Of a DNA stretch of 53,757 nt, positions 8,267-16,408 are shown one piece after another. The stretch's first letter is position 1; every line of letters starts with the position of its first letter. This DNA is from Pseudanabaena sp. Salubria-1. GTDB taxonomy: Bacteria; Cyanobacteriota; Cyanobacteriia; Pseudanabaenales; Pseudanabaenaceae. The position numbers were made by a program, and so were the translations under genes. The DNA lies in contig JALQCR010000044.1 of the NCBI GenBank assembly GCA_023336205.1, forward strand, positions 1 through 53,757. Reading direction: 5' to 3'. The notes under the pieces are model-generated. The model was not told the DNA's origin. It was given only the letters and a program-made list of their open reading frames with translations, and did no database searches.

Positions 8267-9066
8267 ATGGACTTGTATCTAGATAGGTTGCTAAATTTAC
8301 CCAACACAACCGTTGAAAGTTTTACGGAAGAAGAAAATAAAATCACCCTAAAGTTGAGATTTTTACAGGATGAAATTACTTGTCCGCATTGTAATACGCA
8401 TGGTGGAAAATTAAAACAAAATCGACCGATATTGATTCGAGATTTGTCAGTATTTGGGAAAATAGTTTATTTAAATACGCCGCGCCGCCAATTTTATTGT
8501 CAACATTGTCAAAGACATTTTACGGAAAAGTTACCCTTTGTAGACTGGGAAAGACGATACACACAAAGGTATGAGGAGTATGTTTATCAACGAGTACAAA
8601 GTGCGAGTGTGGAGCAAGTAAGTCGAGATGAATATTTGAGTTGGGATCAAATACAAGGGATTTTCAATCACCAATTTTCTCTAAAAAAAAAGATGATTGG
8701 AAAGAAGTAAAACGAGTGAGTATTGATGAAGTGAGTAAACGCAAAGGACATAAAGACTTTGTGACAGTCGTATCAAGTATTGACGCAGGAGCATTACTAG
8801 AAGTAATTGATAGTCATAAACAAGATGACATCATTGAAGTCCTGAAGCAGCAACCGATTGAGATAAGGGAAAAAGTAGAGGAGGTTAGCATTGATATGTG
8901 GGGAGGCTTTCCCAAAGTTGTCAAAGAAGTATTTCCAAATGCGAAAATTGTCATCGACAGATTTCATGTTATGCAGCCACTAATCAAAGAGTTAAATCAA
9001 CTGCGTCAAAAAGCTAAAATCAAGATTAAAGGTAGTCGATTTATTCTACTAAAGAACAAGGTAGAC
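8267..9066 (+). pseudogene. ISL3 transposase copy A, N-terminal part, interrupted
   Basis: N-terminal zinc-finger region (CPHC at about residue 40, CQHCQRHF later) followed by the ISL3 catalytic core, read in two frames joined at an A9 run (8683-8691). The frame ends where the second ISL3-type element inserted, in GTAGAC. The C-terminal part resumes at 12925. Identical to copy B over this stretch as far as I can compare by eye. Confidence 0.85.
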
Positions 9067-9118
9067 GGCTCAATCGTCTAAATGATGCTAAGGTAACATA
9101 AGATACAAAACAACAAAT

Positions 9119-9416
9119 ATGCAGCCAATTCTAACCGAACTTTTAAATCTGCCAGGAATCGAAGTAGAAAACTACACAAAAGTAGCAGATCGATTAATTT
9201 TAGAGGTTGAAGCGAAAACGACAAAAGCAAAGTGTCCAAGATGCGGAGAAGAAAGTAATCATCTGCATCAAAATCGCTGGTATTTTGCAAGAGATTTAAG
9301 CATTAGTGGACAGGAAGTACTATTAAAAGTAAACCGTCGTCAATTCAAGTGTAAAAAATGTGAAAAGCCGTTCAGTGAAGAACTAGAATTTATAGGAAAG
9401 AGACGAAAACAAACTA
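9119..9416 (+). pseudogene. ISL3-type transposase C, part 1
   Basis: The N-terminal 99 codons of the element C transposase, with zinc-ribbon cysteines CPRCGEES and CKKCEKPF. Copy B inserted after the duplicated ACAAACTA. Parts 1, 2 and 3 sum to exactly 406 codons, so the gene was intact before being hit. Confidence 0.85.
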
Positions 9417-10662
9417 GGCTCTTCTGGGTTTGAGGGGATTAATGTATAATGAAGCACAAAGATAAGTGGTGACAGGTATGGACTTGTATCTAGATAGGTT
9501 GCTAAATTTACCCAACACAACCGTTGAAAGTTTTACGGAAGAAGAAAATAAAATCACCCTAAAGTTGAGATTTTTACAGGATGAAATTACTTGTCCGCAT
9601 TGTAATACGCATGGTGGAAAATTAAAACAAAATCGACCGATATTGATTCGAGATTTGTCAGTATTTGGGAAAATAGTTTATTTAAATACGCCGCGCCGCC
9701 AATTTTATTGTCAACATTGTCAAAGACATTTTACGGAAAAGTTACCCTTTGTAGACTGGGAAAGACGATACACACAAAGGTATGAGGAGTATGTTTATCA
9801 ACGAGTACAAAGTGCGAGTGTGGAGCAAGTAAGTCGAGATGAATATTTGAGTTGGGATCAAATACAAGGGATTTTCAATCACCAATTTTCTCTAAAAAAA
9901 AAGATGATTGGAAAGAAGTAAAACGAGTGAGTATTGATGAAGTGAGTAAACGCAAAGGACATAAAGACTTTGTGACAGTCGTATCAAGTATTGACGCAGG
10001 AGCATTACTAGAAGTAATTGATAGTCATAAACAAGATGACATCATTGAAGTCCTGAAGCAGCAACCGATTGAGATAAGGGAAAAAGTAGAGGAGGTTAGC
10101 ATTGATATGTGGGGAGGCTTTCCCAAAGTTGTCAAAGAAGTATTTCCAAATGCGAAAATTGTCATCGACAGATTTCATGTTATGCAGCCACTAATCAAAG
10201 AGTTAAATCAACTGCGTCAAAAAGCTAAAATCAAGATTAAAGGTAGTCGATTTATTCTACTAAAGAACAAGGTAGACTTAACAGAAGAAGAAAAAGTGAA
10301 GTTAGAAAATGTCTTGAAATGTTCTAAACGCTTGCGACTAGCTTATAATCTCAAAGAAGACTTTAGAAGTATTTTTGAGACTTGTAAAACTCCTGAAGAG
10401 GGTCAGAAACAATTAAAAGAATGGCTTCAAAAAGCTAAAGCTGTTTATGGCGCAGTTTTGGAAACCATTCGTAATCATCTTGATAATATTTGTAACTACT
10501 TTTTAAATCGTACATCTAGTGGTGTGATGGAGGGACTTAATAATCGTATTAAATTAATTAAACGACAGGCTTATGGTTTTTTAAATTTTTTAAATTTTCG
10601 TTCTAGATTATTAGCTTGTCTTTCTCATTAGATTTACTTATCCCCTTAAACCCAGAAGACCC
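9417..10662. mobile_element. ISL3-family element, copy B, intact, 1246 bp
   Basis: Same ends as copy A. It is flanked by the 8-base duplication ACAAACTA (9409-9416 and 10663-10670) and inserted inside element C. It is uninterrupted, so it defines the full element and shows what copy A looked like. Confidence 0.93.
9478..10631 (+). CDS. ISL3-family transposase, needs -1 frameshift at A9
   Basis: Two overlapping frames (9466-9921 and 9852-10631) join into one transposase of about 384 residues if the ribosome or polymerase slips by -1 at A9 (9894-9902). N-terminal zinc fingers CPHC and CQHC are followed by the DDE core with RVSIDE as the first Asp block, FPNAKIVIDRFHVMQPL as the second, and GVMEGLNNRIKLIKRQAYG containing the Glu. 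Start ATG at 9478 is preferred over the upstream GTG because it matches the usual ISL3 N-terminus. The same A9 is present in copy A, which argues against a random error in one copy. Confidence 0.85.
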
Positions 10663-10670
10663 ACAAACTA

Positions 10671-11007
10671 ACAGATTTGCAGAGATGATAGTGCAGCAAG
10701 TATTGCATAGCGATATGCATAATGTAGGGAAGCAAAATGACTTAACAGATGAGGAAGTGTGGTCGATGATAAAATACATTAGCGAAAAAAAACTTAGAAT
10801 AGATTTAAAGCCATTAAAACGACTTGGGATTGATGAAATAGCATTACGAAAAGGACAAGGGGACTACATAGTAGTATTGGTAGATTTAGACAGAAAAATA
10901 CCGATAGGATTTGTGCGATCACGGAAACAAGAAGAAATAAGGAAAGAGCTTGAGGGGTGGGGAAAAGAGGTGTTAGAGCAAATTATTGAGGTAAGTATGG
11001 ATCTAAG
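10671..11007 (+). pseudogene. ISL3-type transposase C, part 2
   Basis: Middle part with the first catalytic block KRLGIDEIALRKGQGDYIVV. It resumes in frame after copy B and is broken again by the IS4-like element at the duplicated GGATCTAAG. Confidence 0.85.
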
Positions 11008-12307
11008 CTTAGTGGTGCAGAAAAATCTGAAAAGCGTTGCTAGGCATAGAATCTCATCATGAGACAAGAGGCAAAAAGGGGCAAGAGATGAGATACTCAA
11101 GTTCCTCAACAAAAGATCTTATACAAATGCCCCACCTATATCTTCAGCTACAAGAACAACTGCGTCAATGGCTCAAGCCAAAAGATAAGCGACATCTCCA
11201 AGGATTTGCGGAGGCAGTAGCCGCGATATTGCAATCAGGAAGGGCAAGTCTGAGTCATTGGTTGCCCTATTTGAGCCATCGAGAGTGCCAAGCCAGAAGT
11301 CAGATGGAAAGACTAAGCTACTTTGTGCATAATCCACATATCATCGCCGAGAGATTCTATAACCCATTGGTGAAGCACTTTCTCCAAGCATTTGCAGGAG
11401 AATCGTTGGAACTAGCCTTAGACACAAGTATGCTGTGGGATAAATTCTGTCTTATAGAAGTATGCTTGATTTGGGGAGGGAGGTCGATTACTCTAGCTCA
11501 AGTAGTACTAGAGCATGGCAGCGCTACAGTTGGCTTTGAACATTATCGTCCCGTCTTAGAACAAGTACGCTCTCTATTGCCGCCACAAAGTACGGTGACC
11601 TTGCTTGCCGACCGAGGTTTTGAACATGGGGAATTAATCCGATGGTTACAGCAAAATCACTGGTCTTGGGCAATTCGCGCAAAGAGCGATCTGCTAGTGA
11701 CTCTGCCAACAGGTACAACCAAGCGTGTTGAACAACTGATACCTCCCGCAGAGCAAGCTTATCTAGTTCCCGATGTCACCGTACTCGGTGATGTTAATTG
11801 TCATTTAGCGACGGCTAACCTAGACATGGCTAACGGTTCATGGGCTGTCCTTAGCGATATTCCCCCTTCATTACAGACTTTTGCTCTCTATGGCAAACGC
11901 TTTGGCGGTATTGAACCTCATTTTAAGGATTACAAGTCGGCGGCTTTTAATGTGGTTAGCTCGCATCTCCGTGATGCTCAATCTCTTACCTGTTTGTTTA
12001 TGCTCCTTGCCACGGCTAACCTGATTGCTGTAATTCTTGGCATAATGTTGGTGCGTTTGGGGCAAAGGGCGGCTATTGATTGGCACGATCATCGCGGCTT
12101 GAGTTTTCTGCAACTCGGTCTCCGTCAGCTTCACACCCTTCTTTACCAACAAAAACCTCTTCCTCTTTTGCAGATTTTCCCTAGAACTAATCCTCCCCCT
12201 GCCTGTGCTTCTATTGCCAAACGCGAAAAGTTAGATTTTCGTATCGAATTTGCTCGTATTACCATTGTCTCATCTTGAGACTCTCCTGAGTTTTCTGCAC
12301 CACTAAG
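11008..12307. mobile_element. IS4-like element D, 1300 bp
   Basis: Perfect 17-base terminal repeats CTTAGTGGTGCAGAAAA and the complement, flanked by the 9-base duplication GGATCTAAG (10999-11007 and 12308-12316). It is inserted in the transposase gene of element C. Confidence 0.9.
11088..12278 (+). CDS. IS4-like DDE transposase
   Basis: About 396 residues. Catalytic blocks are LALDTSMLWDK, LLADRGFEHGELI and RFGGIEPHFKDYKSAAF, the last with the E-x6-K spacing of the IS4 family. The ATG at 11088 follows a purine-rich GGGGCAAGAG; upstream TTG and downstream ATG (11127) are alternatives. The frame is intact and the element ends are perfect, so it is potentially active. It has somewhat higher GC than the ISL3 genes around it, consistent with separate arrival. 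Confidence 0.85.
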   Translation: MRYSSSSTKDLIQMPHLYLQLQEQLRQWLKPKDKRHLQGFAEAVAAILQSGRASLSHWLPYLSHRECQARSQMERLSYFVHNPHIIAERFYNPLVKHFLQAFAGESLELALDTSMLWDKFCLIEVCLIWGGRSITLAQVVLEHGSATVGFEHYRPVLEQVRSLLPPQSTVTLLADRGFEHGELIRWLQQNHWSWAIRAKSDLLVTLPTGTTKRVEQLIPPAEQAYLVPDVTVLGDVNCHLATANLDMANGSWAVLSDIPPSLQTFALYGKRFGGIEPHFKDYKSAAFNVVSSHLRDAQSLTCLFMLLATANLIAVILGIMLVRLGQRAAIDWHDHRGLSFLQLGLRQLHTLLYQQKPLPLLQIFPRTNPPPACASIAKREKLDFRIEFARITIVSS

Positions 12308-12316
12308 GGATCTAAG

Positions 12317-12899
12317 TGGAAATTATAAAGGACTGATCAACAAACTAATACCAAAAGCAGAGGTAGTAGCCGACCGATTCCATGTAACAAAGATAGTTCC
12401 TGAGGAACTAAAAACAGCACGAAATGACCTGCAAAAAGCAAATAAAGAAAACAAAAATGTAAACGAGAAAAAGAAAATCGAAGAAGCACTTAAGCAGAGT
12501 AAGTATGCATTACTAAAGAACGAAAAAGATTTAACAGAGAAGCAAAAAATAAAATTAGAAGAAATTCGAGAAGTGGTACCATTGCTAGGGAAAATGCATC
12601 AGCAAAAAGAAGAGTTTAGAAGAGTCTTTGAAGATGCTAAAAATTGGGGAGATGGCGCATCAAAATTACTCGACTGGATGGAGACAGCAAAGGAGACGTA
12701 TAAGGATAGTGTTGGCACAATTTGTCGATGGTTTGGAGAAGTTACTAATTACTTTGAGAACCGCACTACTAATGGCGTTGTTGAGGGTATCAATAATAAG
12801 TTAAAGCTAATTAAACGATCTGGGTATGGCTTCAGGAATTTTGATAATTTTAAGTTGCGATCTCTAATTTGTTGGCATTTAGATATTGGTCGAGCATAG
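12317..12899 (+). pseudogene. ISL3-type transposase C, part 3
   Basis: The C-terminal part resumes in frame after element D. It contains the second Asp block EVVADRFHVTKIV and the Glu block NGVVEGINNKLKLIKRSGYG. The stop at 12897-12899 lies just inside the right end of the element. Confidence 0.85.
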
Positions 12900-12924
12900 T
12901 TTGAACGATAGAGCCAGGTAGACT

Positions 12925-13277
12925 TAACAGAAGAAGAAAAAGTGAAGTTAGAAAATGTCTTGAAATGTTCTAAACGCTTGCGACTAGCTTATAATCTCAA
13001 AGAAGACTTTAGAAGTATTTTTGAGACTTGTAAAACTCCTGAAGAGGGTCAGAAACAATTAAAAGAATGGCTTCAAAAAGCTAAAGCTGTTTATGGCGCA
13101 GTTTTGGAAACCATTCGTAATCATCTTGATAATATTTGTAACTACTTTTTAAATCGTACATCTAGTGGTGTGATGGAGGGACTTAATAATCGTATTAAAT
13201 TAATTAAACGACAGGCTTATGGTTTTTTAAATTTTTTAAATTTTCGTTCTAGATTATTAGCTTGTCTTTCTCATTAG
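12925..13277 (+). pseudogene. ISL3 transposase copy A, C-terminal part
   Basis: Continuation of the copy A transposase after element C, ending RSRLLACLSH as in copy B. By position count it is one base shorter than copy B between 12925 and 12942, apparently in an A run, which would put a stop in the copy A frame even if C were excised. Confidence 0.8.
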
Positions 13278-13290
13278 ATTTACTTATCCC

Positions 13291-13424
13291 GGCTCTTCTG
13301 GGTTCATGGGGATAAGCACAGCTAATAGTAATCAGAATCCTCTCGGAGCAACAGTTACAGCCCTACCATGTCGCCAATAATTGTATCGATACTGTACCAT
13401 TTACCCCTCAAACCCAGATGAGCC
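13291..13424. mobile_element. 134-bp MITE with ISL3 ends, copy 1
   Basis: Ends GGCTCTTCTGGGTTC and the complement of GGCTCATCTGGGTTT closely match the ends of the ISL3 elements A and B. The 8-base duplication CTTATCCC lies at 13283-13290 and 13425-13432. It has no coding capacity. An inverted second copy of the same length is at 48609-48742. Confidence 0.92.
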
Positions 13425-13450
13425 CTTATCCCCTTAAACCCAGAAGACCC

Positions 13451-13791
13451 TGATGATTCTAAATTGAAGATTCAGTTTACATATTTTTAAGCGTCAAGTT
13501 CGAGATTTAGCAAAGCGCTATAGACGGATTAAATTAGATATTCAGCCAGTTTTAGATCAACTTCAGAGTGGCGATTTAGTTGGCGATCAGATTCAAAATA
13601 CTGGCTATACAGTATTTAAGGTTCGCATCAAAAATAGTGATATTCAGAAAGGTAAAAGTGGGGGCTATAGGTTGATTTACTATATTAAAACCTCTGAGAA
13701 TATTCTATGTGTTTTGATTTACTCGAAATCTGATGAGGACAATGTAACATCATTAGAAATCAAGAAAATTATTCAAGAATTTTATGATTAA
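13451..13791 (+). pseudogene. RelE/ParE-family toxin, interrupted and frameshifted
   Basis: After the second TGATGATT the toxin resumes: KLKIQFTYFKRQVRDLAK, then VLDQLQSGDLVGDQI, GYTVFKVRIKNSDIQKGKSG, GYRLIYYIKTSENILCVLIY and SKSDEDNVTSLEI. This is a typical RelE/ParE-type RNase toxin of about 115 residues. Joining it to 8190-8205 leaves one extra base. A T5 run at 13484-13488 would be in frame as T4, so a 1-base insertion is a second lesion besides the IS stack. Family assignment is strong; the target (ribosome-associated mRNA cleavage) is inferred from the family. Confidence 0.82.
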
Positions 13792-13942
13792 TATCTTGAA
13801 TTTCTTGCTCTTTGCGATCGCCTATCCAAAAAATTAGACCCGATCGCCTTTACAAATATGACAACCAACAAGCGATCACCTCAATTATCTCTAAAAAAAG
13901 ATCGCCAATTATTAATCTTCAAACTTACGCGATCGCCCCAGA
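13792..13942. other. HIP1-dense non-coding stretch
   Basis: Several complete or near copies of GCGATCGCC lie within about 120 bases (near 13818, 13840, 13871, 13903 and 13930). A possible plus-strand frame across it starts with TTG and looks like translated HIP1 repeats rather than a protein. I see no gene here. Confidence 0.5.
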
Positions 13943-14137
13943 TCACCTACCAGTACATCTTGAATCTCTGGATAGCCAAGGTTTAGTATTACAATTGTTA
14001 GATACCGAGTCAAAATATTTCATGTCATCTAACCATGATCTGTTTGAGGTATTAGAACTCGTAGATATTATTCCAATACCTATAAATATTCCAGAGATCA
14101 CACCGATGACGATATGTATATGCTTCACTTTCTCCAT
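13943..14137 (-). CDS. small membrane protein, uncertain
   Basis: 64 residues with one hydrophobic helix (about 7-25, Ile/Gly-rich) and a polar, Cys-containing tail. AGGTGG sits about 9 bases before the ATG and could be a ribosome-binding site. It lies 44 bases downstream of another small membrane ORF on the same strand. Family not recognised; could be a decayed gene. Confidence 0.4.
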   Translation of the reverse strand: MEKVKHIHIVIGVISGIFIGIGIISTSSNTSNRSWLDDMKYFDSVSNNCNTKPWLSRDSRCTGR

Positions 14138-14181
14138 CGTTCTACCACCTTGCGGAAATACTAAAAATTTTTAAGTGACAC

Positions 14182-14433
14182 TTAATACCGTGGGCTATTA
14201 CAAGAATATGCGCCGCCCATATGGTACGTTACTCCATGCGTACACTCTGAACCAGGGGATCTCTGGGTTTCTTTAGGAGAGAATACAGAAACCACGACAA
14301 AAACAGTAAAAATACTTATGCCTAAACCTTTTAATAGTTCTGAATAGTCACCCATATTTTCCATTAAACCCATGCACAAATGAATAGAGATTTCACCATG
14401 TAATTTATAGGTCCACCAGTACCTTGCATACAA
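14182..14433 (-). CDS. small membrane protein, uncertain start
   Basis: Up to 83 residues from a TTG start; internal ATGs at codons 21, 24 and 27 are alternatives. One hydrophobic helix is visible (GLGISIFTVFVVVSVF), followed by a tail ECTHGVTYHMGGAYSCNSPRY with two cysteines. The IS1595 element begins 21 bases upstream and joining across its duplication extends the open frame without giving an ATG, so the 5' end may have been lost. Family not recognised. Confidence 0.38.
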   Translation of the reverse strand: MYARYWWTYKLHGEISIHLCMGLMENMGDYSELLKGLGISIFTVFVVVSVFSPKETQRSPGSECTHGVTYHMGGAYSCNSPRY

Positions 14434-14454
14434 TATGCTAATCCTAAAAACGTT

Positions 14455-15474
14455 CGCTCATGTAGGTAAATAGGTGGAAGGAGGAAAAAGAAGACGACGC
14501 AGGAAGTCAAAATCAATCCAACGTAGATTGTAAGCCCACTCGAACATGGCTACATACAGATACAAATACTTCTTGTGAATACCTCGAAAGGGACGCAGAA
14601 AATTGCGTAAACCAACCCAAATGCCCTCCATAGTATTGCAATGAACCTCACAAAAACCATCTTGATCTTCATCGCGGGCATACTCGCGCTGAGAGTGACA
14701 AACGGTTTGACGCTCACGACCAGAAGCAGGTATGCGATTATAAGCATCGGATTCATCGGTATAGACTGTCGTGGTCGGTAAGGTCGTTACCTCTACCTGC
14801 GGTTGAATCGTGATTTGTTGAGTATTGTCACAGACCTTCATGCGGATCTGACCACTGTTGCGCCCAACAGTACCGACAATGGGTGGACGGTCATTTGCCA
14901 TGGTTCCCTTGCCTTTGCGTTGATTCCCGCGTTGTCTTGGTGGGTCTGCTATTGGATCTTTTTTTTTGCTCCCTTTTCTCCTGCATTCTGAAACATCTCG
15001 TCCATCTCGGCTTCAGCATCGGGCAGATTACCATTAATCAAATGGGCAAATCCTCGACGTTGGATGCGATGCCGCCAAGACAATAATGTCCCATAGTCGA
15101 GTCCTAGTTCCTCGGCTATGTGTTGGGTCGTTTGTCCTTGTAAGAATCCACGCAATATCAGCACGATCTGACCACAGGTGTAATGGCTTCCTGATAAGTC
15201 TGTTCCTGTAAAAATGTGAAACACTTTCCCACATTCCCGACACTTATATTTGACGATTGGTGTACGTTGGCGATCGTGTGGCGCTTGTCCTGCTGGTATT
15301 GCGTGTCCACTTGGACAATGCAAACCCTTTGGATGCTGGATCTTTAATAACCATTCATAGCACGCTTGTTCATCTAACAATTCGGTCAGGGGAAATTTGA
15401 TCATGGCATCTCTATCGATTCATGAAAATGACTTCCTCCTATTTTGCCATTTCACCTACTTCCCCATATGAGCG
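14455..15474. mobile_element. IS1595-family element, 1020 bp
   Basis: Ends CGCTCATGTAGGTAAATAGG and the imperfect complement of CGCTCATATGGGGAAGTAGG are flanked by the 8-base duplication AAAACGTT (14447-14454 and 15475-15482), the length expected for IS1595. It contains one transposase split across two frames at an A9 run. Confidence 0.9.
14458..15404 (-). CDS. IS1595-family transposase, needs -1 frameshift at A9
   Basis: The upstream frame (15404 down to 14949) holds the N-terminal zinc ribbon (CPSGH ... CRECGKVF) and the start of the ISXO2-like domain with AEMDEMFQNAGEKG. The downstream frame (to 14458) continues with TMANDRPPIVGTVGR, VYTDESDAYNRI and CNTMEGIWVGLRNFLRPFRG, typical of IS1595. 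The two join by a -1 shift at nine A on the coding strand (plus-strand T9 at 14959-14967). The first frame ends three codons after the run. The site is the same type as in the ISL3 copies. It is either programmed slippage or an inactivating lesion. Confidence 0.82.
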
Positions 15475-15535
15475 AAAACGTTATGCAATTGATAGTATTT
15501 TTCTATGTTATACCTCTATAGTTAAAATGAAAAGC

Positions 15536-15600
15536 GGGAAAAGACGGTTCGCTAAAAATTTAAGTTAAGACGGAAAAAAGAGGGAAAAGACGGTTATAAT
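15536..15600 (+). promoter_or_regulatory. direct-repeat operator with -10 box before HTH/RNase operon
   Basis: GGGAAAAGACGGTT occurs twice (15536-15549 and 15582-15595), with a third AAGACGG at 15567-15573. The second copy runs into a consensus -10 box TATAAT (15595-15600), about 30 bases before the first ATG. A repressor bound at these repeats would block polymerase, as expected for autoregulation by the HTH protein encoded next. That binding is inference. Confidence 0.6.
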
Positions 15601-15629
15601 CGGGCTTGTGGATTTATGGCTTTGTAAGT

Positions 15630-16139
15630 ATGGATGTTAAAGAATTGCTAAAGTTTGTGGATGAGAGTATGTTTGCGAAGACAGGGCAAAGACTTAATGA
15701 TTTGCAGCGTCAGGTGATTGAGGGGGCGCTGAAGCATCAGAAATATGTAGATATTGCAGAATCTTTTGAGAGAAGTGAAGGTCATGTTAAAGATACGGGT
15801 TATGAGCTTCTGCAAATGCTTTCAGATATTTTCGAAGAGCCAGTTAAGAAAGGGAATCTTAAATCTGTTTTGGAAAGACAGAGAAGTACAATTTTTAATG
15901 TTAGTGATGGAAGTGTAGGGAATGTTGGAGATGTTATTAATTGTGTAAATTTTAATAGCGATCGTGCAAAACCCACACCAAATAAAATTCCATTAGAAAA
16001 ACCTGATTCTCAACAAAATAAGCAAATATCCAAAATCAAGAAATTGCAAGATCTCGGCTTAACCGATGAAGAAATTGTCGAATTGCTGGAAATTCCTTTA
16101 GAATCAATTACAGGTATAAATCTAGAAGAATCGGCTTAA
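15630..16139 (+). CDS. HTH-domain protein related to N-termini of cyanobacterial NTPases
   Basis: 169 residues from ATG 15630 (MDVKELLKFVDESMF); a GTG 24 bases upstream is an alternative. Residues 1-85, with the core KTGQRLNDLQRQVIEGAL and RSEGHVKDTGYELLQML, resemble the N-terminal HTH found on NB-ARC, vWA-MoxR-associated and other multidomain signalling proteins in cyanobacteria. Here it is stand-alone. It continues through a polar, Asn/Pro-rich linker into a short helical C-terminus (KKLQDLGLTDEEIVELLEI). The stop is 10 bases before a colicin E3-type RNase gene, so it is probably the operon's regulator, sensor or adaptor. Family recognition is from memory, the role is inference. Confidence 0.7.
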   Translation: MDVKELLKFVDESMFAKTGQRLNDLQRQVIEGALKHQKYVDIAESFERSEGHVKDTGYELLQMLSDIFEEPVKKGNLKSVLERQRSTIFNVSDGSVGNVGDVINCVNFNSDRAKPTPNKIPLEKPDSQQNKQISKIKKLQDLGLTDEEIVELLEIPLESITGINLEESA

Positions 16140-16149
16140 TTCCCAGTTA

Positions 16150-16404
16150 ATGTCTTACATCCCGCCACCAAAAGCATTAAAAGCCTTTCCTGACGCAGTT
16201 ATTGTCAAAGGTAAAACACAAATTCAAGGATCTAATCAAAAGCGCAGACGCTGGCAGACACCAGACAACAAACTTTATGAGTGGGATTACCAACATGGCG
16301 CAGTCGAAAAGTATGATAGAAATGGTAAACACCTCGGTGAGTTCGATCCGATAACGGGCGAACAGATAAAAAGCGCCGATCCTAGTCGTAGAATTGAGCC
16401 TTAA
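16150..16404 (+). CDS. stand-alone colicin E3-type ribosomal RNase
   Basis: 84 residues corresponding to the C-terminal cytotoxic domain of colicin E3, which cleaves 16S rRNA in the decoding centre. The block YEWDYQHGAVEKY aligns with the E3 active-site block YEWDSQHGELEVY: Asp46, His49 and Glu53 match the catalytic Asp, His and second Glu, while the first Glu is Ala51. HLGEFDPITGEQIKSADPSR matches the E3 C-terminus including the conserved Arg. There is no secretion, translocation or receptor domain and no signal peptide, so it should act inside the producing cell. It lies between an HTH gene and a probable immunity gene, like a toxin-antitoxin module derived from a polymorphic toxin. Confidence 0.88.
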   Translation: MSYIPPPKALKAFPDAVIVKGKTQIQGSNQKRRRWQTPDNKLYEWDYQHGAVEKYDRNGKHLGEFDPITGEQIKSADPSRRIEP

Positions 16405-16408
16405 AATT

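Larger units (their letters stand above)
9067..12916. mobile_element. second ISL3-type element (C), nested in copy A
   Basis: The ends GGCTCAATCGTC and the complement of GGCTCTATCGTTC form imperfect inverted repeats. The 8-base duplication AGGTAGAC lies at 9059-9066 and 12917-12924. Removing the nested copy B and the IS4-like element D with their duplications leaves about 1287 bp with one uninterrupted 405-residue transposase frame. Confidence 0.9.
8206..13450. mobile_element. ISL3-family element, copy A, interrupted by other insertions
   Basis: The left end is GGCTCTTCTGGGTTTGAGG. The right end is the imperfect complement ...CCTTAAACCCAGAAGACCC. The 8-base duplication TGATGATT flanks it, as expected for ISL3. 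Subtracting the insertions at 9067-12916 and 13291-13424 and their duplications leaves about 1245 bp, one base shorter than copy B. Confidence 0.9.

Noticed and set aside
8255..9921. Apparent tandem duplication of a transposase gene
   Set aside because: The two copies are separate ISL3 insertions at different nesting levels, each with its own 8-base target duplication.
13812..14174. 120-codon plus-strand ORF
   Set aside because: TTG start, composition dominated by translated HIP1 repeats, and it is antisense to a better small membrane ORF.
8206..15474. Mobile region as a prophage or integrative element
   Set aside because: No integrase, structural or conjugation genes; every boundary is an individual IS end with its own duplication.
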